From Volvox africanus (Eukaryota > Chlorophyta > Chlorophyceae > Chlamydomonadales > Volvocaceae): a stretch of 64,000 bases of DNA. The position numbers were made by a program, and so were the translations under genes. The stretch is from positions 2,121,501 to 2,185,500 of the forward strand of contig BSDZ01000009.1 in the NCBI GenBank assembly GCA_030268105.1, written 5' to 3'. Positions 10,351 through 21,378 of this stretch are shown piece by piece; positions within the stretch are counted from its first letter, which is position 1, and every line of letters starts with the position of its first letter. The notes beneath the pieces were generated by a model. That model did no database searches and was not told where the DNA came from. It saw only the letters and a program-made list of their open reading frames with translations.

Positions 10351-13300
10351 CCCCCTCTATCCCCTCCCCTACCCCTTTCCTTCCCCATCCCCGTCCTGCT
10401 GCCACACCGCCTGTTTTTCTCTTCGTCACTGTCCGTTCTTTTACTAACCCCACTGCCACATGCTTCCTTCGTCGCGTAAATGAACGTGTTTGTTGGAACG
10501 TGAACGTGTGTGCGCATTCAGCGTCTGGGCTGATTGGGGATGTTACGATTTCATAATTTGAAGCCGAGCTTTTGACTCATAGAAGCGGAATGCTCATGGA
10601 GTAATTTGTGGCGGGCATTGAGGGCCGCTTCGGGAGGCTGCTTCTGCAATTGGAACCTGGGGGGCGCGTGCATGTATTGTTCTAGGACGTCCGTTGCAGC
10701 TTGTCTCCCAGTTATTAGACCTCCACATTCGTGATGGTCGTCATGGAGGAGATGGTGGCAGCGCCTGCAAGGATTCTCTTTCTTAAAAGTGGCGGCCGGT
10801 CAGTTTATGCGGTTCTTAGAGTGGACTTCCTGGGTGCTGCTGCTTTCCTAGTTGGGCTGCAGCATGAAGGATGGTGGGGGGAGAGGAGCGCGGTTCGTAC
10901 GCTCACTGTTCTTCCGTATAGTCACTGATCTTTCGTACATAAACTGTGTCTGTCGCGGTACAAGAATTCCAAGTAATTTAATCATTTGCAATCCCGTGTC
11001 TTTAACTTTGTCGAAGAAGATGTTTAATATCGTCGTCTAGCCGCCGTGCGTCTGCTTAGGAGGAGGTGAAGAGGAGCGCTATTTAGAATCCACGATCTCA
11101 GATGCTGAGGAACCCGTGCACGTTAAAACCGTTGGCGTGGTTCCACAAACGTTGGTATCCATTTCTGACATTGTACAACCATACAATCTGGACTTCTGCT
11201 ATGTGTCCGGTGCATCTGAAGGACAGTTGCGTGCTCCTGCAAGGAGGAGGGGCAGCAGCAGCGGATCGAGGACATAACAATCGTTTGCTTGTGACCGTCT
11301 CATTACCTTGGGCCTATGTGTTTTGCCGTATAGTGCAGCCTCACTGGGACAGTGGTTGTTCATGGATACAAGTCACGCACGAACGACCAAGGACTCTTTA
11401 CACACGCAAAAGAGTGGGTACGACAGGGGCAGGTTCCCTTTGTCACCTTTAACTGGATTTCTTCATTCACGCCGCAAGCGTTCCTTTATTGGCCGCAGCA
11501 TTGTGGGGGTGGGGTGGAGTGTTGTTCGCCTGCATCGAGGACCTGGACCCTTGCAGCACAGAGCATTTCAATTCGCAGACGATCCGGGGGGGGGGGATTC
11601 GAGGTTGAGGGCAACCATGCAGCAGTGTACGACTTCCGACAATATAGGTAAGGCCACTTAATTCTAGAACTAACGTCAGGACAGCACCCTCTTACCCTTG
11701 GTAGATGAAGGTGGAACGCTACTGCCAGCTGGCCCCTCAAAGCTCGCGTGCGATGGGACGTGTAAAGTTGTATATCTCTATGATTACAGCCCTTGATTTG
11801 CCATGTACTCATGTGAGCATTGCTCCATAGATGACCTGCAAAGCAGTGGAACACTACAAAGTGAACCCTATGGTAGCTTGGGGGATGTTTGCATGTGGCA
11901 GCAGGAATTGGCAGCGTCTCCGCTATTCTGGGGCTATTGCCTGCATCGCGGGGCTGCGGATGCAGCGAACCGGGCGCTGGTTGGGCAAAGGGTTGTTGTT
12001 GCTGGATGGACATGGAAAATTTAGGACAAGACCGGGTGTGTAGCGACGAGAAATACAGCAGTTTCGGGCTTCTTAACAACATATAAGTCAGGGTTGAACG
12101 TTTCTTGAGGTATGGGAATTGGTTTGAATTGACAGGTATGGGCATGGTGGGCGAGATAACTGTTGCTGTACAATGTCGATGAGTAAGGGCATGTGCACCA
12201 TGAGCCACAAAGGCCAAATCGCTGCTTGTGGCGGCGCTGGTTTCGGAGGTGCAGCCATATAAGGCCACCTTGGGTGTCAACCTGACAATAATTGAGAGGT
12301 TCAAGCAGATATTGAGATGTGGGGAACGAGGGCGGGAGGCTGGGGGCGTCATTTCGTGTAATGTACAATCGTGTATGATGTCGTGCAATGTCGTATGGTA
12401 CGTTTGAATGTTATGTATGTGTCGTCGTGTTATATCGGTGTGATACGATGTGTATTTTGACGTGGTATGTCGTGTGGCATGGTGTGGCACCGCGCGTACT
12501 GCAGAGTGGTGTCCTGTTCTGCTCAGTGGATTCGTGTACTGCTGGGTGGAGTGGCTTACTGCGTAGTTTGGCTTCCTGCTTGGTGGTGTCGTGTACTGTT
12601 CGGCGGTTTCCATTACTGCTGAGCGGAGTATCCTATCGTATCATGCCATCTAGTATTCTTTAATGTCGTGTGTGTTGTAATGTTACGCTGTGTGGTTAGT
12701 TATGAAGTAAGGCCATGTCATGTCATATCCTACAGTGATGCGTGGCATGGCGTGTATTGGTCTGGAATCGTGCTATCCGCAGGGCAACCCTTGACTTTGG
12801 GGTTGGTTTGCTGTCTTTCACCCGCTAGGTCCCTGCCACACGGAGGGTGGGCTTTAGTGATGGCCGGAGCTGAAGGCGGGGAAACAGGAAGTAAGGATCG
12901 CCACGGGAACATCAGAGGGAGCGAAGTCGTGCTTAAGCCTGCGACCTGGGCCCCAAGACGTGCTCAATTTTTACCTTGCTTGGCCGTGATCGCACATGTC
13001 GGTGCGGCGGCAGGCAGGGATATCAATGTCACACACGGCCAATGGAGTTAGGCTGTGTCTGCTGGCAGTCATATGACGTGGAAGCTGGCCGTGGAGCTCT
13101 GTCCGCAAGCAGCACTGATCGGGCGCATTTTATCGCTGGCCGCCAGTGCATGATAGGCTGTGGCATGCTGTCTGTTGCTGCTCTGCTGCCGGCAGAGGCC
13201 GCCTGCAGTCCCTAGTGCCATGTTGGCTTAAGGTGCAGGGAAGGTTTCGGTATGGCGTGGGTTAGTGCCCAGGCTAGCATTGGCAACGGAGAATCGCACG

Positions 13301-13907
13301 GATTAGTATCAGAGCTGGTGTCTAAAGATGAACCAAGTATGTGTTTCTGAATCTTGCATACAATCTAACACGTCGGATTTTACCACCGGACTTGCGCTCT
13401 TTTTATGGTTACCGGGCAGTACTGGGCCCAGTCAATCGCGACGCTGTTTGGAAAAGGCTGCTTCAGTCGTCATATGGGCATTTTTGACGGAATACCGTCC
13501 GACTCACATCTCGCAGCCAAAGTCATGGTGGTACTTTGAATGGGTGTGACCAGGCGCCCGCTACCTGAATTAGATGGCTTCGTTTCATGACTGGCTGGTG
13601 AGGAGGTTCCAAGATGAACCCGAGGACGTATCCCAGTCAAAATGGCCCGAATGTGTGTCTCCAGGAATCCCCTCGCTCGATCGGCAGTGAAACCTGGTCA
13701 TCCAATGTGATGCACGTATCTCGCATGTACTTCGTGAGCCGTCATAATAGGTGGCCATGCCACCCGACAGCATTTCACATGTTAACCGTTGGGTATCCAA
13801 TACACACTTCTGACTTGCAAGATCAAGCATCAGTAGCATATCAACATATGCCCACAAACCTACAATCACAAAAGACAACACTCCCGACCCAGATGGTCAT
13901 CCAACGC
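10351..13907. other. Intergenic region without a supportable gene
   Basis: A few stretches read like protein, for example plus-strand 11064-11275 and 11352-11651, but they match no family I know and their splice phases do not join. 12360-12730 is a degenerate TCGTG/TGTCGT-rich simple sequence. A 375-residue minus-strand open frame (11486-12613) has a His/Thr-rich composition without domains and is probably chance. Confidence 0.5.
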
Positions 13908-13912
13908 TTACA
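13908..13912 (-). promoter_or_regulatory. TGTAA polyadenylation signal candidate for UBC9
   Basis: TGTAA on the minus strand lies about 30 nt past the UBC9 stop. Confidence 0.35.
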
Positions 13913-13943
13913 CAATTGGCGACTGACCATCAACCTGCCGTAC

Positions 13944-14766
13944 TTATGACGGCGGTGGATATTGCAGAGCTTGCCTCTTAACCTTCTTGCAATACTCTGC
14001 TTTCTGCTGTGTAAAAAGCACAAAAGCGTCCGACTGCGCTGGGCTATTTGCGTTCGGCGTGTCCAGCAGCTCCTGTGCAGGGTTAAGGGAGAATACGAAG
14101 TTCAGACGCCTTGACCGCACGAAAATCTTTAATTATATCCACGATAATCGCACCTGGATGCCTAGCAAAAGCTGTTTGATGGTAATTGACGGACGCCAGC
14201 CCTCGTCCTGCAGCACATTACGAGCCCAACCCAAGGGTGGATTTTAAACTGAGAACAAGAAAACCCATTCAGATTATTTGAGCTGCACTTACCTCATTTA
14301 GGATGCTTAAGCAAACTGTTCCCGACGGGTAGATGTTCGGATGGAAGAAGCCTGCTGGGAACTTGCACTGCAAGGGTTCGAGAATCCCAAGTTGTACATG
14401 ATCGCGCCATCTTGGAAAATTGGCTACAAGCATCAAGTCATCAAAATATGCAATATACGTAAGTTGTACCTTTGGGGGCTTCGTTGGATAGTCCTCCGAA
14501 AACTCCATCGTCAATGGGAAGAACCCGCCTTCCCAGTCAGTGCCTTGCTTCCCAGGAATATGGCATTTCCATTTCATAAGGTTTATGCTCCTGCATACAT
14601 TCCAGTTTCTTATGTGAAACAGACCCAATAGCACAGCATACACTTCAACAGATTAATCAACACACCCGTCCTCAGCGGTCTCCGGTCGTGCGTAGAATCC
14701 AAACGGCTTGTCCTTCCGCCATGCTTTCCTTTCTTCTTGCAGGCGGCTTCGTGCCACACCGGACAT
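13944..14766 (-). CDS. UBC9: SUMO-conjugating enzyme E2 (UBC9/SCE1)
   Basis: Five exons on the minus strand join in phase: 14766-14666, 14590-14470, 14367-14293, 14207-14154, 14072-13944, giving 159 aa, the normal UBC9 length. The protein begins [20 protein letters not shown], has the E2 core [20 protein letters not shown], the active-site block [15 protein letters not shown] with catalytic Cys93 (the same number as in human UBC9), then [18 protein letters not shown] and ELLDTPN. UBC9 accepts SUMO from the SAE1/SAE2 E1 and passes it to lysines of nuclear and other proteins, often in psi-K-x-E motifs. The start is fixed by alignment with the conserved N-terminal helix. The gene is divergent from the Sec14-like gene, 578 bp away. 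All key residues are present, so it should be active. Confidence 0.96.
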
Positions 14767-15344
14767 CGTGCTTGAGATACTGTGCTTGCTGCCCTCTACA
14801 ACAGCTGAAAACGCTATTTCGATCGTAACTTTTAGACAGAAATTTTTCTATTATGTCCGGGTATTGCGACAGGCGTCGAGGGGTTGTTCGGGCTGGTGTC
14901 AATTATCAGGAAGCCGAGAACGATTGCGCAGGCAGCCTGTGGGAAATACCAATTTAAGGAGAACCGCCTTTTCAATATTATGTAAGAAACCTCAGCACAG
15001 GTAAGAAGTGCGAGGACGCTTATCACGCGGAATGTGCTGTGTGCGATGCATGACACAAATGTACTATACCCTGCGGGATTAAATCTGTAAGTTGAACCCC
15101 ACCACACTTTCTCAATCGCACCCCTCAGGGTTGCAAAGTTCGCCATAGCGTGTTCAGCTACGTTTCCTGTAAGTTCGCTGTATTGTAATAGCTTGTTGAA
15201 ACGATAACTCGGGGACGGATCCGCCGCCGTAACACATTTAGCAACAGTTCGGAAGTATATGAAAAAATTGACTATTTCTGACGAGTTCTTTCTTCTCAGG
15301 GTTAAGTAGCCGCAAGCTGCATCGGGGCTTTTGCGAGAAAGAAA
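14767..15344. promoter_or_regulatory. Divergent promoter interval UBC9 / Sec14-like
   Basis: The two start codons face away from each other across 578 bp, so both promoters and 5' UTRs must lie here unless upstream exons exist. I see no unmistakable TATA box. Confidence 0.5.
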
Positions 15345-17357
15345 ATGTGGTCTAGCCTGTGGAGTAGCTCAACTACAGTAGCGGAAAGTTATGCAGAAGC
15401 GGACGCATTCTGGTATTTAGATCCTAATCCTGAACAACAAGCGGCAATGATGGAGTTGCGGTCACGCCTTCAACAAGATACCTTGACCGTTGAGGGTCAC
15501 AACGACGACTATACATTGTTACGCTTCCTTATGGCACGGGAATTCAATGTAGACAAGGTGGGGCACGTGGGGTCCATTACTCTTGTGCGACATACAAAGC
15601 CTTGTCTTCGTTACTCGGTTAGCATGCGCTAGGAGTGATTTACCGTGGGAGATTAACGCTGTAATACTGAAAACACTTTACCTGCATTCATTCCACCCCG
15701 AAGGCACTCGCCATGTACCGTGACATGCGTGCATGGCGCCTTGAAAACCACGTCGACGGACTCTATGAATCAGATCCAACAGGATCCTCTTACCCGCAAA
15801 TAGAGCAACTATTGAAGGTACGGCCGCCAGAGTGGCAGAGGCTTAGATTACGAAGCGGTTGCACCTTAATATCGGGCATCTGCCCGAGATCTTGCGACCG
15901 CTTTGCCTTTTGCATTGCAAGTGCCATACTGTACAGTTGCAGTCACGTTATCCTGGCACCTTTCAAAGGCAGCTTACGGCATGCCCATCATGCCTGTCGT
16001 ATTTATCCCGTCTACTCTAACCCTTATGTGAACAGGTCTATCCGCATTTTTACTTCAACACCGGTGAGCAAAGGGAACTGTGGCAGGTTCACGCCACGGG
16101 CGGCATGACATACCTGTCGTATCTGCACATCGAATTCTGTTAGACCAGGCTTGTTTCGGCCGCATGGCGGACAGCTTCTACCGGCGCCCAGTCATTGTTT
16201 TTCCTTTGGGTTGGGTGCTAGGGTTCATGCTTGGCACTTGGTGCCCGGAACCAAAGACGCTGCTAGCCGGGGCTAAGCGGCTGTGTACATTGAATGGGAG
16301 GATACGCATTTTTTTCTATATGCTCTCGTGTTGATGACAACGTGATTCACTATGGGATGCGACGACTGGCGCTTGGAGACGGCTCCTGTGAGACACTTAG
16401 GCCCGGATATGGCATCGGATTTTGAGCTGTGCAGACAAATTTGGGAGGCCTGTTTACATCGAGCTGTTGGGACGCACCGATGCGAATGCCTTGTTCGCCA
16501 CTATCAATGTGGACAACCTGATCCGCTACCACATCTGGACCTGGGAGCGTTACCTGCGCTGCTACCTCCCAGCCTGCTCAGCGGCAGCTGGCCGGCATAT
16601 CTGCACCGCCACAGTCATTATTGACCTGGCGGGTCTTTCTCTGATGAACTTTAATAGTGCGACGCAGAAGCTCCTCACAACGTTCTCCAAAATCGATCAG
16701 GTCCGTCGTCTGAAGGACGAATTGGAGCGGGATTGGAGCGGGTCAGGATGGGCCGGAACAGCGGGACTTGCTGGGATCGCAACCAGTTCGCATTGAATTG
16801 CATGTCGACAGCCAATGAGGCATACAGGAAGGGCTCCGGGTGCTGGGTGCAAGTGCGGTGCACCATTTGTGTCCTCAACGTGACATCCTGGTATATTTCC
16901 CTGTTGCTCTCCGGCGCAGGACTATTATCCTGAGCACCTGGGCACCATGTTCGTAATCAATACACCACTCATCTTTCGTGGCGTCTGGGCAGCCGTGCAA
17001 CCGCTGCTGCAGGAGCGCACCCGCAAAAAAATTGTCATCCTGGGCTCTGACTACCTGCCCACGCTGACCCAGATGGTGCCCCTGGAGCGCCTGCCGGACA
17101 TCTTCGGGGGCAAGATGCGGTTGGACCCGTACAAATCGATGGGACCATGGCAGCAGCAGCAGCAGCAGGACGCTGAACCCGCGCAAATTTCGCAGCAAGA
17201 AGGGGAGGAATCCTTTGCCGATGCGCGGGTGCAGGTCAGCGCGGGCAGCTTGACCTCAGGAGGCCAGGACAAGCCGATTCCTAAGGCGTCGGAAGAGTTG
17301 AATCGGGGCGAGGCACTAGCAGCATCACCGGCGCCTGCGTTGCCTGTGTTAGTGTGA
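15345..17357 (+). CDS. Sec14-like (CRAL-TRIO) phosphatidylinositol/lipid-transfer protein
   Basis: Five exons join in phase: 15345-15557, 15704-15817, 16036-16063, 16435-16700, 16920-17357 (352 aa). The CRAL-TRIO N-terminal helices contain DYTLLRFLMAREFNVDK and AMYRDMRAWR. The lipid-binding domain shows VYPHFYFNTDKFGRPVYIEL, ATVIIDLAGLSLMNF, and YYPEHLGTMFVINTPLIFRG followed by VWAAVQPLL, all Sec14 hallmarks, and ends with LPDIFGG. These proteins exchange phosphatidylinositol and another lipid and present PI to kinases at Golgi or plasma membranes. A polar tail of about 80 residues with a CAG-encoded run of six glutamines follows; there is no nodulin or GOLD domain. The small 28-nt exon is needed to bridge YPHFYFNT to DKFGRP. 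ATG 15345 is the first in frame with the conserved N-terminus. Confidence 0.93.
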
Positions 17358-18008
17358 ATGCATTCTCGTGCATGTGCTAGGGCATATGTTGGGGAAAGGG
17401 ACAGATGTACGTTGACAGTTGTCGTTGAGAGATTGTCGTTGTGTGGACGCAACTCAGTGGTTGTATGTGTCGCATTGGCGCACATAGTTGAGGCGAATGA
17501 TGTGTCATTGACTGCGACCATTTGGGATGTTACCAGTTTCGCGTTAGCAGGGAAGTACCCATGACCTCCTAAGAGCTTCTAGATGCCTGGCCCCACGTCT
17601 CATGCTCTGGAGTCTTGATAGAAATGGTCAGGGGCGACACTACATTGAAACGGGCTACTGCCACTGGCAGCACACGGCAGGACTGCATGGCCAGTACTGC
17701 AGACACATAGGAGGGCTTTACGCCGCGGCTGGCGTATTGCTGACATTGTTCACAATGCCGAGGGACTTTTGTCGCTGGCAGCAAACTGCTGGGGGGACGG
17801 TCGGTTCTGTCAGGCTGCGGATTGATTAATAAAAATGAATGTCTTTTGCTTTATTATCTTCTTTCGGACGTATCTTATGGGGTGTTTTCTTTATTGCTCA
17901 ATAGATGCTCGTCTGTCATGTCCCTGGTGCTGCGCATGCACCTGCGGCGGCTGTGTTGTGCCGAAACGGGATTGGCGGCTGCTGCGGAACCGCCATGGTG
18001 TTAGCTTT

Positions 18009-18013
18009 TTACA
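18009..18013 (-). promoter_or_regulatory. TGTAA polyadenylation signal candidate for p24
   Basis: TGTAA on the minus strand is about 250 nt past the p24 stop. Confidence 0.35.
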
Positions 18014-18088
18014 TACAGGGCAGCAATTTTCCCAAGCAAGGATGCGGACTTCTCCGTTGCGTTTTTTTAAAGGCAATCTGTTTCCTTA

Positions 18089-18093
18089 TGTAA
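18089..18093 (+). promoter_or_regulatory. TGTAA polyadenylation signal candidate for the Sec14-like gene
   Basis: This is the first TGTAA I see on the plus strand after the Sec14-like stop, about 730 nt downstream. If used, the transcript would overlap the p24 3' end. Confidence 0.3.
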
Positions 18094-18263
18094 ATCCAGC
18101 TCCGGTGATCCCAGCGTTGAAATACCCCCACAAAGCCAAGCCCCCTACGCCGAACTTTTCGAACCACCACAATGCAGCCCACTGGATCAGAATGTGAGCG
18201 AAAAGTAAATTCAACACCAGATTATACTTCAGGAGAGCGCCCCGGACACCGCGATCACCATTC

Positions 18264-20828
18264 TCAGACAGACGCCTTGACGCTCTTGCCCGGCTTGAAG
18301 AAGCCCATGACGGCGAGGACCTGAATCAGACCGACGAGGATGAGAGCGCCCATCTGTGGCACCGAATTGAAGCACACAAGACAGATCAAACGGATGCTAG
18401 AGAAGACAAGCGGCTGTTGGGAGCGCATCAATGGGCGACGAACCAATGGGCTGGTGGGTTCACAAAAGGACCAGGAGGCAGCCAGTTATCAGCGGTCACC
18501 AGTCTACCCTCTCTCCTCTTCCGCCAAAAGGGAACTGTGATGGCTGAGGCACACATCAAGTATCCGTGCGTAATCGCCCCTCCCTTCACGGAGACACAAA
18601 AAATCCAAAAATTTATCCAGCTTCCCGTTTTTTGTACGCGTTTGTGCCAATCACAGAGAGAAACTGATCAGGCGCAGGGGTAGCTCACCTCCAGACCAGT
18701 GTACAGCAGAGTGCGCCGACGGTTGCTCTCCTGGAAGCACACGAAAGAGACAGATCCAGACATAGTGCAGGACTCAGCCGCGGATGCAGGTTCTTTGCAC
18801 ACCCGACCGTCTGACCGCACATTCAACCGAGTCCGAGCCCAGTCCGCACCGAGTCCGGGTCCCACCGTCTGTTCGATCTAAGTACAGTAATCTCCTGAGG
18901 CGCCCTAGAGACACAGGAAGCCGCAACTATGTGGCCTAATCAAAGTCCCGTCGTCGTGCTCTCTCAAGGCGCTCCCGCAAGGCTATCCAATTCTCAGTCC
19001 TCTATTTCTTTTCTCCGTAAGCGGATCCCCCGGCCATCCTTTCGTCCTTCTACAATGCTGATATGACACTGCTGCTGGGATGCAGCCTACTTCCATCTCA
19101 CCTCCCAAGACCCTGTCTCACCATAGTCTGCTGATGCCGTTCCAATTTGCGCTGCAGGTACTTTTGACTGCCCTGAATAACCTGCATGAATTCCGACATA
19201 CCGTAGATCGTACGTCGTACATCCTCCATGTGGTCCTGACTCGCCATCTCCTTGTTCCTGCAGACGTAGTGGGAAAGGAAAGAAAAGGAAAATACAGGGG
19301 ATTCAGAAGATGTTTTCCCTTTATCTAGACATGACGAGAAATGTCTTAAAGAAAGAAAGTGGGGAGTGCAAAAGTGTGCGCACGAGCAACTGATTGCACG
19401 AGCAACTACATTGACAAGCATGTCTGGATGCAATTTCCGGCGCAGCCCTCCAACCTCTCCTGCTTTTCCGTTTCCCCATTCCACCTGTCGTCCTGAGTCC
19501 CTTTGGGGATGTTGATGGGTCCAGAGCCCCTCCGCAGGTGCGCCAGAGTAAAGTACACCAGGTCTACGACCGCATCGGTACGTGACTCCCATGGATTGTA
19601 GAAGCTTCACACACGGGCCAGGAAGAGGGTTAAGCAATTAGAGAAAAGAGAACGCAGTGTAAACGGAATCCAAGTCACAACACGGATGCACTTGAAAGCG
19701 CATTCGAAAGCTCGTCCCTGGCGTTGCTCTGCCAAGCGCTTGGGTCACTCATCCGGGGCCGCTAAAGCACATCCCCTGATGCGCTTTCCCAAACCCCCTC
19801 CCTCTTTAACTCTGGCGACGGAAGATGGCCGGACCTCCTGACTACCATTGTAAATAACTTCCTTTCCTCCCCGTCACTCAAAATACAGAATCACGGGAGC
19901 ATTACCAAGGCATAGCTTACTCACCAAACCTTGTAAGCCCCCGGCCCACGGGCCCCAACATTAAAGTGGGTTTCAGAGTACACGTGCTGCTGCTGCCAGA
20001 GCTGGTCTCCAGTCGGGCTGAGCACCTAGCAGTGGCAGAGCGGAAGAGGGAAACATGGTTGGGTGCAACTAGGCCGGTTGGGTGCAACTAGATAACTAAG
20101 ATAGGGGGATGGCGTGATTCTCACGCCTGGAATCTCTTCACGCTGTATTGCACAAAAGGACCATGGGTGAGGCCCTGGCGAAGACCAGCGTGGCATTTAA
20201 TGGATTGCCGCGATACGATACGATATGATGCCGCGATACAGCCAGATTTCCGCCTTGCACCAGGCTAACCATGGGTCTCTATATAGTGGGTACAGCAAAA
20301 ATCAAGAAGTGGGAAAGTGGAGGGATTTGCGATTAGTGAGCGCGGGTGGCTGATGGATGCTCTTGATGTGAAAATGTAAGATGCCATGGGAGGTACTCCT
20401 ACAGCCAGCCTATCGGTCACCCCAGCACGTACCCGAATGGTGACGAAGGGGACGTAGTACTGACTGTTACCGCTCACTAGCACACGCCCGTCTATACGAG
20501 GTCCTCCAGGTACCTAGATAAGCAAACCATTGATCCTCCGGGTGAGCAGCTGACCCTTAAACCAATAGGATCAGGATCAACCTCTACATTAGGTCACCAG
20601 CGTGAAACTCCAGCTGGCCAGTATAGTTTGTCCGCTACAGTAAAATAAACGTGTTTCTGATTTAAAGGAATCCTCTGCTACTAAATCTCTTACCGAGAAG
20701 TGGTCCGCTTCGACTGTCTCGCCCATACATTCAGTACGCCCAGGTGCGATTGTAACTTTTACGGCAGCTACATGGCACACAAGCACCAATGAAACAGCAA
20801 AGAAATGCGCCAAGCTGGCTTGCAACAT
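18264..20828 (-). CDS. p24 family (EMP24/GOLD) COP-vesicle cargo receptor
   Basis: Seven minus-strand exons join in phase: 20828-20694, 20513-20433, 20025-19925, 19604-19485, 19257-19122, 18730-18689, 18353-18264 (234 aa). A signal peptide (AHFFAVSLVLVCHVAA) precedes the GOLD domain, which has APGRTECMGETV, GNSQYYVPFVTIR, VYSETHFNV, YKVC and ESRTDAVVDLVYFTLAHL. Then come the coiled-coil segment DHMEDVRRTIYGMSEFMQ with SQKYLQRKLERHQQT, the ESNRRRTLLYTGLE junction and one membrane span (MGALILVGLIQVLAVMGFF). p24 proteins cycle between ER and Golgi in COPI/COPII vesicles and help sort GPI-anchored and other cargo. The cytosolic tail KPGKSVKASV keeps the FF pair that binds coat but lacks a C-terminal dilysine. 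ATG 20828 is the first in frame; the gene is divergent from the unknown gene at 21379. Confidence 0.93.
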
Positions 20829-21378
20829 TTGCAAAGACACAAAAGGTCCTTATTTATTATATTTACAACAATCACGAACAAGTTTTTTCCTATCTATACA
20901 TAAGTTATACCAATCACTGAACATGTGCAATACACTACGCCAAGGTGGTTGCGATGGTACCAGGCTAGACCGGCCCTGACCAACCGACTGATGCCGGGAG
21001 GCCCCAGTTTCGCCCAACTCTACGACTTTCATTATCATTTTTCTTTTGATGTATCATACTATGTGTTATTCTATGTATCTATATAATCCTGTTTGATACC
21101 AGCTTTGCAATGGCTTGCGCATACGGCTTGAAGCTCACAAAAAGCAGACTCCACACCACATCCCTAGCATCCAGGCGTCCAACAGTCGCGATATCTCACA
21201 AAGAGACCTCCTGGTTCTTCAATCCATCACACATTCTTACCAGCTTGCACGGAAGGCGGAGCGTCGCCACGTTAGCGGTAGGCGCCAAAGAACCCTAGCT
21301 TACCGGTACTCGCGGTCCCATGACTCTACAAACGACATCCATATTGATTTCCATTAACAGCTCATAACATATGTTGCA
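20829..21378. promoter_or_regulatory. Divergent promoter interval p24 / unknown gene
   Basis: 550 bp separates the two outward-facing start codons. The interval is relatively AT-rich, with no clear element that I can name. Confidence 0.45.

Noticed and set aside
11064..12060. Protein-like plus-strand pieces (for example QPYNLDFCYVSGASEGQL and QGQVPFVTFNWISSFTPQ)
   Set aside because: They match no family I know and do not join in phase across plausible introns; evidence too weak for a gene call.
11486..12613. 375-aa minus-strand open frame
   Set aside because: His/Thr/Ser-rich composition from TCGTG-type simple sequence, no domain, no splice-consistent extension.
18264..18763. A separate 54-aa single-span membrane protein (two exons with its own ATG)
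   Set aside because: The sequence after the upstream CAG splice site is the p24 C-terminus and joins in phase with the p24 coiled-coil exons, so it is the end of that gene.
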